A DNA stretch of 64,000 nt from Cryomorphaceae bacterium (GTDB lineage: Bacteria; Bacteroidota; Bacteroidia; Flavobacteriales_D; Sanyastnellaceae), in contig WGNM01000023.1 of assembly GCA_016124575.1 (NCBI GenBank), positions 149,366 through 213,365 of the forward strand, in the 5' to 3' direction. The translations under genes and the position numbers were made by a program. Shown in pieces: positions 52,574 through 62,600 of this stretch. The first letter of the stretch is position 1. Every line of letters begins with the position of its first letter. The notes below the pieces were generated by a model. That model was not told where the DNA came from, ran no database searches, and worked only from the letters and a program-made list of their open reading frames with translations.

Positions 52574-54412
52574 ATGAGGGCGCTCGTTTTTCTCTTCCTA
52601 TCCAGTCTGTCGTTTGCCGCTTTCGGACAATCAACAGCCATTACCGTAGATGGTTTTTATAATGATTGGGCAGGCGGTTTGCCGACCGTTACAGACGGTG
52701 GAGATGTCGGAACTGGAATTGACCTTGTTTCATTTACCGTCACCAACGATCAGGAGTTTTTATACGTGCGTTTGCTTCTAAACCAGGAAATTGACTTGGT
52801 CGACAACACCATCCCACACACCCTTTATTTATACATAGACACCGATGCCAATGCTTCAACAGGCTTCAATGTAGCACCAGGATTTGGGTCAGAGTTGGGA
52901 ATCACATTTAGTCAGCGTTTCGCATATTACGATGTTGTTCCTGCAACAACCGTTTCACTTGCAGACATTGGTTTACGGGCCCTGCCGACGGTTACCTCCA
53001 ATGAATTTGAGATTGCCATCAAGCGGTCGGTTATTCCTGATGGGGTAAACCCGCTCTTTCCAAGTTCATCAATCCGCATGATGTTTCGCGAAACTTTAAG
53101 CGGTGATCGCATGCCGAATAACGGAACCCTTTTTACATACACCTTTGATGATACGCCCACCCCTCCAACTCCGCTAATTGGGTTAGATAAACTAACATCT
53201 ACAGATTTGCGCATTGTCGCCTGGAACGTGAATGGCCGGTTCACCCAAACAAATGCTGAGAGTGCTATAAACAGGATACTATTGGCGTTAGAACCAGACA
53301 TTATCGGTTTCAGTGAGGCAAGCAATGTAAGCACGGCCTATGTTAAAAGCCGTTTGGACTCTTGGTTGCCCTTGGGCGATGGAGTTGGCTGGCGAGTAGT
53401 GAAAGACGACTACGACATGGTTACCGCATCGAAATACGACATACTGCAAGCATGGCCAGGTTTGAACCGCCAATACCCTGTTTTGATTGATGTCCCCGGG
53501 AGTGTTGACCTACTCTTCAACAGTGCGCATTATTCTTGCTGCGCAGCCGAAAGCTCTCGTCAGAATCAGGCCGATGAATACATAAACTTCATACTCGACG
53601 CCCAAACACCTGGCGGAAGTGTTGACCTGCCAACAAACACCCCATTCATACTTGGTGGAGATTTGAACTTGGTTGGATATTCGCAACAATTGCACACCTT
53701 GTTACACGGCGATATTCAAAACACAGCTACGTATGGACAAGGTGGCTTGCCCGATTGGGACGCCACACCTTGTTCGCTGGTTGTTCCGCGTCAAACCGAT
53801 AAACGCATGGCTTACACCTGGCGCGATGATAACGATAGCTACCCTCCAGGATGGCTCGACTACTTGATCTTTTCTGATGCTGCCATCACTTTAGAACAGG
53901 GTTATACACTGCAAACAGCAGTGATGAGCCCTGCCCGCCTGGCAATTTTTGGATTGCTGTCTAACGACGATCTCGTCGCCTCTGACCACTTCCCCGTTAT
54001 CGGTGATTTTTCATTCCCTATTCAAGCAGATACTGATGGCGATGGCGTGCCTGACACAGTAGACAATTGCATGGATGTACAAAACCCTGATCAGGCCGAT
54101 TTCAACGCTGACGGTTTGGGCGATGTTTGCCAAGACACCGATAATGATGGCCTGTTGGATGCTTTCGAAATTTTACAATCAGGCACCAACCTATCAATTC
54201 AAGATTCAGACGGCGACGGATTAACGGATTATGCAGAAATAAATACGACAAACACCGATCCTTTGCTTTTTGACAGCAATGGAAACGGTGTCGACGATTT
54301 AACAGAGCTTTTAAATCCTACCATTTGCGGCGGCGATTTAAACTTCGATAATGTGTCTGATGTGTCTGATCTACTATTACTTCTTCAGTTTTTTGGCAGC
54401 TCTTGTGATTAA
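52574..54412 (+). CDS. Secreted endonuclease/exonuclease/phosphatase-family protein with TSP3 and dockerin-like tail
   Basis: A 612-residue exported protein: signal peptide (MRALVFLFLSSLSFAAFG), a beta domain beginning TAITVDGFYNDWAGG (about 22-205, carbohydrate-binding-like), and an EEP-fold domain (about 212-480). Catalytic motifs of the EEP domain are visible: VAWNVNG, GFSEAS, GGDLN, LDYLIFSD and SDHFPV. These fit a Mg-dependent nuclease or phosphodiesterase. Thrombospondin type 3 calcium loops follow (DTDGDGVPDTVDNC, DNDGLLDAFE, DSDGDGLTDYAE, DSNGNGVDDLTE). The tail GGDLNFDNVSDVSDLLLLLQ is a dockerin-like EF-hand motif. No T9SS sorting domain is present, so how it leaves the periplasm, if it does, is unclear. 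A 7-bp inverted repeat (ATTGAGT 52526-52532, ACTCAAT 52544-52550) lies in its promoter region. Confidence 0.87.
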   Translation: MRALVFLFLSSLSFAAFGQSTAITVDGFYNDWAGGLPTVTDGGDVGTGIDLVSFTVTNDQEFLYVRLLLNQEIDLVDNTIPHTLYLYIDTDANASTGFNVAPGFGSELGITFSQRFAYYDVVPATTVSLADIGLRALPTVTSNEFEIAIKRSVIPDGVNPLFPSSSIRMMFRETLSGDRMPNNGTLFTYTFDDTPTPPTPLIGLDKLTSTDLRIVAWNVNGRFTQTNAESAINRILLALEPDIIGFSEASNVSTAYVKSRLDSWLPLGDGVGWRVVKDDYDMVTASKYDILQAWPGLNRQYPVLIDVPGSVDLLFNSAHYSCCAAESSRQNQADEYINFILDAQTPGGSVDLPTNTPFILGGDLNLVGYSQQLHTLLHGDIQNTATYGQGGLPDWDATPCSLVVPRQTDKRMAYTWRDDNDSYPPGWLDYLIFSDAAITLEQGYTLQTAVMSPARLAIFGLLSNDDLVASDHFPVIGDFSFPIQADTDGDGVPDTVDNCMDVQNPDQADFNADGLGDVCQDTDNDGLLDAFEILQSGTNLSIQDSDGDGLTDYAEINTTNTDPLLFDSNGNGVDDLTELLNPTICGGDLNFDNVSDVSDLLLLLQFFGSSCD

Positions 54413-57400
54413 CCTTTCACAAAGCGCATCGCCTGATTATTGGCTAAAACGAAATATGTTCCTTGCGCAAACGAAGTAAGATCAACATACACTTTCAATT
54501 GACCCTGTGTAGCTATTTCAGTAATTAGGCGGCCTGTAGTGTCTAGAATTCGGATAATATCGGTTTGTTGAGCAAGTTCAACGATAACCTCCGTTGTTGC
54601 TGGGTTTGGATACAATGAAGTGATAAAACCATTGTTTTCAGCAACACTGTTTGGACCAACAACCACGATTACTGCATATTGATCAGAACACAAACCATCC
54701 AAGCCAAAGGCAGTAAGGGTTACGGTATATGAACCCTCTTGACTGAACACATGCGTTGTGTTTTCGTCGGTCGATGATGATCCGTCATCGAAGTTCCAAG
54801 AATACATTCCTGCACCAGCGCTTTCATTTGTAAACGTTACCGTTTGTCCAACAATTGCATCGGCTGAAACCGAGAAGAAAGCGCTCACTGGTTCAGAGAG
54901 ATCATCTAAGTAACGCGGACGAAGTTCATAGCCTGAAGTAAACGGCGACGAAGAATCGAATTGACTACCAATACCAGAAGTTGTGAAAACACCTGCTGGT
55001 GCAGTCGTTCCAAATACATCTGTATCTTCATCGATATACAGTGAAAATGATAGAGTCCCATTTGAAACTTCAACATTGAAACCAGGCGATTGATTTGTCC
55101 ACTGCGCTGGATCAACCAACTCAAAACACTTCAATTGGATCATTTCAGACTCGGTATCCTCATTCAACTGAGCCACAAGCAAAGGGTCATTAAGCGGATG
55201 TCCGCCATCCACTAAGAAAATCAAATCAGGGACAATTTGCGTCAATCCATTGAACTGTTCTATGGTTCCGGTAACGTGCAAACTATCACCTTCATTTACC
55301 GTGTACCCGAGTGCATCGTTCAGGCTGAACACGCCTATACCTTGTGTATCATCAATTAGCGTGAATTGAAGTCCGCCAGGATTGGTGTTCAATCCATGAA
55401 CGATTCCCCTTAGTTCGCAAAACACCCCCAAAGAGTCAGCCACACCGTTGGTGTCAACACCGCGTATTTCTGCAATATCATACAGCGGAATTCCTTGATC
55501 GCTTGGAAGAATGTTCACAGTCAAAACACCTATCAATACTTCAACTGGGGTAACCGCAGTAATTTCCAAAACAATTGTTTCTAAACCTTCCATTTCGCTA
55601 TCATTGATTGTAGCGAAAGAGAAACTCTGGTTTTCAAAAGACCCTTGCGGGAAATCGATTGTAACCGGAGTAACATCATTGTAGTCGAGACCTGCTGAAG
55701 CAGTTCCTCCAGTTGTTGTAACCTCTACTTGTGCGGCGGTTATCGGAAACAGGATGTTTAAATTCACGTTAACCGTGTTTCCTTCAAGCACATTGATTGA
55801 GGCAGTTGTAAATCCAACAGAAGGGTTTTCTGGGTAGTTACAAGGTGCGATTTGGTGGCTGCCTAGGTTGGTTACTGTATTTGCTGGATAAACGTCCCAT
55901 CCAGCCTGCGATAATGCCCAGTTCGTCACACCGTCGGTTACATTTACACTGCGAACAAGGGTGTACTCAGCCAGACTACCAGCACCATCAGCCACCGTCC
56001 ATGGATTTGCTTTTCCTGGGTCCTGACCGATGATTCCAATGATGTCGATGGCAACGCCATTTTTACGCAAGGCAATCGCATCGTTTCCGTTGAAAAAGGT
56101 AACATTGCTTGTGATATCGGCATACGCCAACATAGACGGCATCGCTTGTGAGTTAACAATAACGTAGGTTTCACCTGAAGCAATCGAGCCCATCATGTTC
56201 AAACTATTTACCGGCACCACAGTACCGTCGTTGTAGGTCTGAATAATGTAATCTGTCAAATCGATTGTAAACGGCGTAGGGTTGTAAATTTCTAGAGCCT
56301 TATTCTGAGATGTCCCTTCAATATATTCAGAGAAAAACAAGTCGGTACACCCTTCACCCGCATTGCATTGTACTTTTTGAATTAGTACGAAGTTGTTAGA
56401 CAAACTTTCGCATTCAGAAGCTGCTACGCCGCTCAACAAATCACCCGGTTCAATGGTGTTTGGTAAAATATTACCTGTGTACGAAAGGCCCCACACGCGA
56501 CAGTCTTCTGGGTCGAAGCCTCCGAAGTCGTATTCAACCCCGCTAAAGGTTTCAATGATTACATTGTTGTCGGTAGTAACTACGAACAAATAGCTCACAT
56601 CCGGCGTAGCCGATTCAGCCGAAAATTGAATCGTGGTCATGTCGCCATTTACGCATAAAACGAAAGTAGACTGTTGGTTGTCGCCAAAAACGCTACCACC
56701 ATCGCACACCGGGGGAATACAATCAATTTTATTTACGGTAATAAAGTTTTCTGACACTTCAACACAACCGCTAGCTAATATCCCAGAAACAGGATCACCC
56801 ACTTCAATAGATGCTGGGTTCAGGTCTCCCAAAACCGATACGCCCCATACGTGACATACGCCCTCGTCGGAACCCGCGAAGTCGTAATCTGGCGTGTTTG
56901 AAATCGCAACAATTGCGTTGTTTGTATTTGTAATAACCCAAATGTAAGAAGCTATTGACGGTTCGCTTGAAGTAAGAAACTCAACAAATGCATCAGGCTC
57001 ATCTACACACACATCAACCGTTGTAAACTCTTCTGTGGTTTGAACAGTGCCGCCATTACAAGCTAAAATATTTGTTGCTCCTGGCGTTGGGGCTTGGGCA
57101 ACGTAGGTATCGGTATTGCGGGCAACTCCTCCATCAGGAATTCTCGACATTGATTGAGCAGCCGCGTTGCTGTTTGCAGACTCGTTCACTTGAGGTTGCC
57201 CAGGATTTAAAAGCGTAAGCAATCCATCGTCATCTGGGTCATCAGTGCCATAAACTTGAGCGTCTACCAAGTTGTTGAGCGTCAGCGCTGTATTGTTCGG
57301 AAAGTCAGCGGCATTCGCTGTATAGATGGCAACAGCATCCGGTCCATTTTGAAGAATGTTGTTTGCCATTACCAGACCAACATTCGGCACAGCAGCACTT

Positions 57401-57687
57401 CCGATTACAAAGAATCCGTTGGCATCTAGGCTATAACCATCCAGGTCGTATGCGCTGTAGGTATTGTCAGACAATCCGTTGTAAAACACCAAAACCAAGC
57501 CATCAAGGGGCAACGATGCTGGTCCATACAATTCTATGAACTCCATCGTGTCGCTACCTGGGTTATCGGTGTCTACTTCGTTGATCACAACGTCAGAAAT
57601 ACTTGAGACTCCTGATTGTGAAAAACCAATTGTACTGAAAATCAGCGTGCAAGAAAGAAGAGAAATAAAAGAACGAAATGTTTTCAT
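54409..57687 (-). CDS. Secreted multidomain protein (lamin-tail, Calx-beta, OB-fold, PKD) with T9SS type A sorting domain
   Basis: A 1092-residue T9SS cargo. It has a signal peptide (MKTFRSFISLLSCTLIFSTI) and a first lamin-tail domain (about 30-205, ISDVVINEVDTDNPGSD). Two related Cys-rich segments follow (about 208-440), then a second lamin-tail domain (about 445-625, FFSEYIEGTSQNKALEIYN). A Calx-beta domain comes next (about 632-740), then an OB-fold-like domain (about 745-905, LQFTLIDDTQGIGVFSLN) and a PKD domain (about 915-995, MYSWNFDDGSSSTDEN). A type A sorting domain ends the protein (YPNPATTEVIVELAQ, RILDTTGRLI, FAQGTYFVL). Lamin-tail and OB domains often accompany secreted EEP nucleases. 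The convergent gene encodes exactly such a nuclease, and the two stops share a TTAA palindrome. Confidence 0.88.
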   Translation of the reverse strand: MKTFRSFISLLSCTLIFSTIGFSQSGVSSISDVVINEVDTDNPGSDTMEFIELYGPASLPLDGLVLVFYNGLSDNTYSAYDLDGYSLDANGFFVIGSAAVPNVGLVMANNILQNGPDAVAIYTANAADFPNNTALTLNNLVDAQVYGTDDPDDDGLLTLLNPGQPQVNESANSNAAAQSMSRIPDGGVARNTDTYVAQAPTPGATNILACNGGTVQTTEEFTTVDVCVDEPDAFVEFLTSSEPSIASYIWVITNTNNAIVAISNTPDYDFAGSDEGVCHVWGVSVLGDLNPASIEVGDPVSGILASGCVEVSENFITVNKIDCIPPVCDGGSVFGDNQQSTFVLCVNGDMTTIQFSAESATPDVSYLFVVTTDNNVIIETFSGVEYDFGGFDPEDCRVWGLSYTGNILPNTIEPGDLLSGVAASECESLSNNFVLIQKVQCNAGEGCTDLFFSEYIEGTSQNKALEIYNPTPFTIDLTDYIIQTYNDGTVVPVNSLNMMGSIASGETYVIVNSQAMPSMLAYADITSNVTFFNGNDAIALRKNGVAIDIIGIIGQDPGKANPWTVADGAGSLAEYTLVRSVNVTDGVTNWALSQAGWDVYPANTVTNLGSHQIAPCNYPENPSVGFTTASINVLEGNTVNVNLNILFPITAAQVEVTTTGGTASAGLDYNDVTPVTIDFPQGSFENQSFSFATINDSEMEGLETIVLEITAVTPVEVLIGVLTVNILPSDQGIPLYDIAEIRGVDTNGVADSLGVFCELRGIVHGLNTNPGGLQFTLIDDTQGIGVFSLNDALGYTVNEGDSLHVTGTIEQFNGLTQIVPDLIFLVDGGHPLNDPLLVAQLNEDTESEMIQLKCFELVDPAQWTNQSPGFNVEVSNGTLSFSLYIDEDTDVFGTTAPAGVFTTSGIGSQFDSSSPFTSGYELRPRYLDDLSEPVSAFFSVSADAIVGQTVTFTNESAGAGMYSWNFDDGSSSTDENTTHVFSQEGSYTVTLTAFGLDGLCSDQYAVIVVVGPNSVAENNGFITSLYPNPATTEVIVELAQQTDIIRILDTTGRLITEIATQGQLKVYVDLTSFAQGTYFVLANNQAMRFVKG

Positions 57688-57693
57688 CGTGGT

Positions 57694-57779
57694 CGTTTTA
57701 AAACGGACGGCGAAGATAGTTGAAGATTTTCAACTATATAATTACCACTAAGTTAATATATAGCAAGAATTAAATTCTT
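57694..57779. promoter_or_regulatory. Cluster of palindromes between two divergent T9SS cargo genes
   Basis: Three perfect palindromic elements lie in the 124-base divergent gap: CGTTTTAAAACG (57694-57705, in the leader of the minus-strand gene), a 9-bp hairpin with arms ATAGTTGAA and TTCAACTAT (57716-57737), and AAGAATT-A-AATTCTT (57765-57779). The hairpin overlaps TATCTTCG (minus strand, 57718-57711), a one-mismatch -7 element for the 54409-57687 gene. AT-richness makes some palindromes likely by chance. Confidence 0.4.
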
Positions 57780-57811
57780 ATTTCTAAATTTCCAAACCTA
57801 AAACCTAAGCC

Positions 57812-59557
57812 ATGAAGCAACTGACTTTTCTAATTTTGATGTTATGGGCAAATTTTCTGACTGCTCAATGTCCTGAATGTACCCCTGATTTCACTTGCAC
57901 TTCCGCGATAGACTTCCCTTCGATTTGTCCTGAAATATTGCCTGATGCTACAGCTGGAGTATATTACGAAACTGTCATGACCTTTTTCTTGCCTTCAAAC
58001 ATTGTCGACCCTGGTTCAGGAATCAGTGCAACATTGAATCAAGTTGTAATTGGCTCAGTGGTGGGATTGCCTTTCGGTCTTTCTTATGTCCCAAATAGCC
58101 CTACATCAACCTATTACCCTTCGAATGGCGAAAATTATGGATGTGCAACCATCTGCGGTACACCGCTTCAAGCCGGCTCATACGAAGTAGTCATCAACGT
58201 TACCGTAACCGTTACTGCACTTGGTTTCGAGCAAGTGGTGAACGAAAGCTTTGTACTTCCTATCGTTGTTTTACCGGGTGTTGGTGGCAATTCAAGCTTT
58301 TCGTATGACAATCTCAGCGGGTGCGAATCAGTGTCAACTATTTTTGAGGCACTAATAGACGGAGCTCCTGGAATTACTGGTTATTCGTGGGATTTCGCGA
58401 ATGGAAATACCTCATCCGAGCAGTTTCCAGATGTGCAGATATACGATCAACCCGGAGAGTACACAGTAACGCTGCAAACCACCATTCAGAATTACTTTTT
58501 GAATTCGGTTTCGGTTACCAGTGTAGAGAACAATTGGAGCGGTGATATAGAAGAGTTGATTGCCGCATTTACAAGTCCAGATATCTACTTTACTATCACC
58601 AATTCTGCTGGAAATGTCATCTATACATCATCAACCATTGATAGCTCGACTTCCGGAACATGGAATGATCTCGGTCTTATGTTAGACAATCCTCCTTATC
58701 AAATCAATGTTTGGGATGAAGACAATGGTCCGCCACTCGGGTCTGATGACGATGCGATTGGTACTGCTTCTTTCGCCATTCAAACCGGGTCTCAAAACTT
58801 CTCAAGCGGCAGCGGTGCGAACGGTTCATTGCAAATTAGTCTTGAAACCACCAATGTCTTCAACGATTCTGAAACAGTTGTTGTTTTCGACTCTCCGAAT
58901 GCTGATTTTACGTACTTGACAGATATTGACGTACTCGATTACGACGACCCAACACTGGCCTATTTCGAATGGTTTTTCAACGAAGAACTTATTCAACAAG
59001 GCGCTCAGGATTCTATATTCATGGCAGACCCGGGGTTGTATTCTTGCATGGTGACAAATATTTACGGCTGCTCTTCAACATCGGAGGTGTTTACACTTTG
59101 TCCGACTTTGAACCTAGACTACAACTGGACTTCAGGCTTTTTCTCTGTCCCCGCCGGATATGCCTCATACACATGGTATTTCAACGGTTTGCCACTGCCG
59201 AATGCGACGTCAAACCTGTTGATTACTTCTGAACCAGGAAATTATGCTTTAACCATCACCACCGACTATGGGTGTGAGGTCAGTTCTGAGGTGTATGTCA
59301 TTACCATTGGGGTTGAAAATCATGAACTTCAGCAGCTAGCCGTGTGGCCAAATCCAACAAATCAGCAGATCAATATTTTGGTTTCACAAAATGAAACGAT
59401 TTCGCTTTTCGACCTCGGCGGAAAATTGGTTGAAAGTTGGAGTACTATAAGTGGATTGATGACTCTTGATGTATCTGATATTCAGCCAGGTACATATATT
59501 ATGGCCCTCGCTGGTAAAGGTGGACTACAGCGAACGAAAATTGTTATCAGCCGTTAA
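57812..59557 (+). CDS. Secreted protein with PKD and C2-like domains and T9SS type A sorting domain
   Basis: A 581-residue exported protein. The signal peptide is MKQLTFLILMLWANFLTAQ. A Cys-rich N-terminal region with a cadherin- or Ig-like fold (about 20-150) is followed by a PKD domain (about 160-235, YSWDFANGNTSSEQFPDVQI). A domain at about 240-345 reads like a C2-type calcium/lipid-binding beta sandwich (YFTITNSAGNVIYTSST, NVWDEDNGPPLGSDDDAIG, with acidic loop residues). Two Ig-like segments precede a type A sorting domain (VWPNPTNQQINILVSQN, FDLGGKLVE, QPGTYIMALAG, final VISR). No enzyme motif is visible. It is divergent from the lamin-tail cargo across a palindrome-rich gap. Confidence 0.85.
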   Translation: MKQLTFLILMLWANFLTAQCPECTPDFTCTSAIDFPSICPEILPDATAGVYYETVMTFFLPSNIVDPGSGISATLNQVVIGSVVGLPFGLSYVPNSPTSTYYPSNGENYGCATICGTPLQAGSYEVVINVTVTVTALGFEQVVNESFVLPIVVLPGVGGNSSFSYDNLSGCESVSTIFEALIDGAPGITGYSWDFANGNTSSEQFPDVQIYDQPGEYTVTLQTTIQNYFLNSVSVTSVENNWSGDIEELIAAFTSPDIYFTITNSAGNVIYTSSTIDSSTSGTWNDLGLMLDNPPYQINVWDEDNGPPLGSDDDAIGTASFAIQTGSQNFSSGSGANGSLQISLETTNVFNDSETVVVFDSPNADFTYLTDIDVLDYDDPTLAYFEWFFNEELIQQGAQDSIFMADPGLYSCMVTNIYGCSSTSEVFTLCPTLNLDYNWTSGFFSVPAGYASYTWYFNGLPLPNATSNLLITSEPGNYALTITTDYGCEVSSEVYVITIGVENHELQQLAVWPNPTNQQINILVSQNETISLFDLGGKLVESWSTISGLMTLDVSDIQPGTYIMALAGKGGLQRTKIVISR

Positions 59558-59663
59558 TTTTTCGTAAAGCGCAAGCGAACGCGAAATTTAGGAGAACAAA
59601 CATGTGTCTTTTGCGTATTTTTAGCTTGGATTAAAGCGTTTTAATCCAAACTGATGTGTGATC

Positions 59664-62600
59664 ATGGTCGAAAATGGCTTCTCTTCTCTTATTGAAAAGT
59701 TAGATGCTTTTATACGTAAGTACTATAAAAACAAACTGTTACGCGGTTTAATTTATAGTCTTGCCCTCATTTTAGGAGCTTTTTTAACGGTGGTTTTATC
59801 TGAAGCCATCGGGAAATTCAGCACAACGCTGCGCACCTTACTTTTTTGGAGTTTTGCGATTTCTAGCGCTTTTGTTATTGCGATATACATTGTTGTACCC
59901 CTCACGAAATTGTTTCGTTTAGGAAAGGTTTTGACGTATGAGGAAGCTTCAAAAATTGTTGGCCAGCATTTTCCTGAGGTCAAAGACAAGCTTTTAAACA
60001 CCCTGCAGTTGCATGAACATGCTTTGGGTGCAGGCACAAATAGCTTATTGGCTGCCAGTATAGACCAGCGCACCAAAGAACTCAGTCCGGTGCCGTTTAC
60101 AGCCGCTGTTAACCTCGGAGAAAACAAGAAGTATTTGAAGTTTGTGTTGCCACCGGTTGCCCTATTGCTCATACTCCTGTTTGCCGCGCCTAGCTTGATC
60201 ACCGACTCTACCGACCGATTGATTCACTATAATGAAGAGCGCATTCCCGTTGCCCCATTCAGTATTCAGATCGGAAACGATAGTTTGAGTGTTGCTGAGC
60301 GTCAAGACTTTACGCTCAATGTAACAACAGAGGGCAATACGATTCCAGAGAAGGTTTACATCGAAATCAGCGGAACCCGTTTCAAATTAAATGCGGATTC
60401 AAAAACAGCGTTTTCACACACCTTCAAGAATGTAGATGCCAACCAAAACTTCAGATTGTACGCTGATGGATTCTATTTCGGTCCGTATGAACTGAACGTC
60501 TTGCCACGTCCTGTGCTGGTTAACTTCAACATTTCTGTTGATTACCCCCTTTACACCGGTTTAACAGATGAGGTTCTCAAGAACACAGGAGACATTACTG
60601 TTCCGCAAGGTACGCGACTCGGATGGACCATTGCCACCAACAATACCGACGTCGTAAAAATGCGCTTCAACGATTCGCTTATCACCTTAGCAAAAACAGG
60701 AGATAGCTTTGCGCTTGGCGATTACCGCGCATTGGCCAATGCCAATTACACCATTTTGCCTGAAAACTCATATTTATCGAACACCGATAGCGTGCTGTAT
60801 CGCATCCGCGTGCGGCCTGATGAATATCCAACCATACGTGTTGAAGAAGAGGTCGACTCTCTATCGGCAAAGAGTTTGTTTTTTTCTGGTGATGTGCAAG
60901 ACGATTATGGATTTAGAAGCCTTTCTTTCGTTTACTCATTTCGCAAAAGCGAAGATCCATCGAAAGAATTAAACCAAGTTTTCCGCGTCCCAATGGCCAC
61001 CCCTAGCGGAGTTGGAGACGGGTTCTACTACCACTGGTCGCTCGATAAGTTGAATATCATGCCTGGCGATGAGATCAGTTACTATTTCGAAGTTTGGGAT
61101 AACGATGCCGTAAATGGCTCAAAGGCAGCCCGGTCTCTAAATCGCGTTTATGCGGCACCTTCGGTGGATGAGGTAAGGGATGAACGCGACAATGAAAATG
61201 AAGACATCAAAGACAAGCTTGAAGACAGCATCAAAGAAGCGCGAGATCTGCAGAAAGACCTTGATGAGTTGAAGAAAGATTTGCTTCAAAAGGAAGAGAT
61301 GAGCTGGCAAGAAAAGCAGAAGCTAGAAGAGCTTTTGGAGCGTCAGAAAAATCTTCAAAAGCAAGTTGAAGACATCCAAAAGCAGAACGAACAGAAGAAT
61401 CAGAAGCAATCTGAGTTCGACCAAGCCAATGAGTCGATTCTAGAAAAGCAAAAGCAATTGCAAGACTTGCTTGAGCAAGTGATGACCGAGGAGTTACAGC
61501 AGTTATACGATGAGATGCAACGCCTCATGGAGGAGATGAACAAAGACGAGATGCAAGAGCAAATCGACGATCTCAACATGACCAACGAAGACCTTGAGAA
61601 AGAACTCGACCGTGCCCTCGAACAGTTCAAACAACTGGAATGGGAGCAGAAAATGGAAGAGACTATTTCTGAGCTAAAAGAGCTTTCTAAAGAACAGGAA
61701 GCACTGGCGAAAGAGGCAGAAAAGAAAGACGCAGACTCTGAGAAAATAAAGGAAGAGCAAGAAAAGCTGAATGAGAAATTCGAAGAAATAAAGAAAGATC
61801 TTGAAGATCTTGAAAAAAAGAACGAGGAGTTAGAGAATCCGAATGAGACCCCTGATACCAAAGAGCAAGAGGAGCAGATTGAGCAAGACATGAAAGACAG
61901 CTCTGAACAGCTCGAGAAAAAGAAGAACCAAAAGGCGTCTGATTCTCAGAAAAAAGCAGCCGACAAGATGGATGACATGGCTCAAAAGATGGAAGAGTCC
62001 ATGCAGTCGAACTCCGCTGAAAAGCAAGAGGAAGACATGGAAGCATTGCGCGCTCTTTTGGAAAATATCATCACGCTTTCATTCGATCAAGAGACGTTGA
62101 TGGCTGATTTTAAGGCCATTGATAAAGGAGACCCAAAATATGTCCAATACGGACAGGTTCAGCGCAAGCTGAAAGACGATTCAAAAATGGTAGAAGACTC
62201 ATTGTTTGCATTGAGTAAGCGTGTTGTTCAGATTTCTGGCATTGTCAATCGCGAGATTGGCCTGGTGAATGATCACATGGCTGATGCACTTGATGGCATT
62301 GGTGAGCGTCAAACACCTGAGGTAACGAAGCACCAGCAGTATGTAATGACGTCATTCAACAACCTTGCATTGTTGCTTGATGAAGCTTTGAAAGCCATGC
62401 AAGAACAAATGGCTTGTGAGAAACCTGGTACCGGAAATTGTGAGAAGCCAGGAGGAAAAGGGAAGCCTAAACCAAGTGCTGGCGACATGAAAAAAATGCA
62501 AGAAGGCCTAAGTAAGCAGCTTGAGGAGATGAAGAAAAAGATGGGTGGAAATAAAGGTGAGAACAAGGGTGGACAAGGCGGTATGAGTAAAGATCTTGCA

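Noticed and set aside
59558..59663. Gap before the DUF4175 gene examined for an RNA gene or promoter
   Set aside because: No cloverleaf, no strong hairpin and only a one-mismatch -7-like element (TATTTTTA); nothing that can be supported.
61400..62046. Ser/Phe- and Leu-rich minus-strand frames opposite the DUF4175 coiled coil
   Set aside because: Low-complexity complements of Glu/Lys/Gln codons in the coiled-coil region; no start context or family resemblance.
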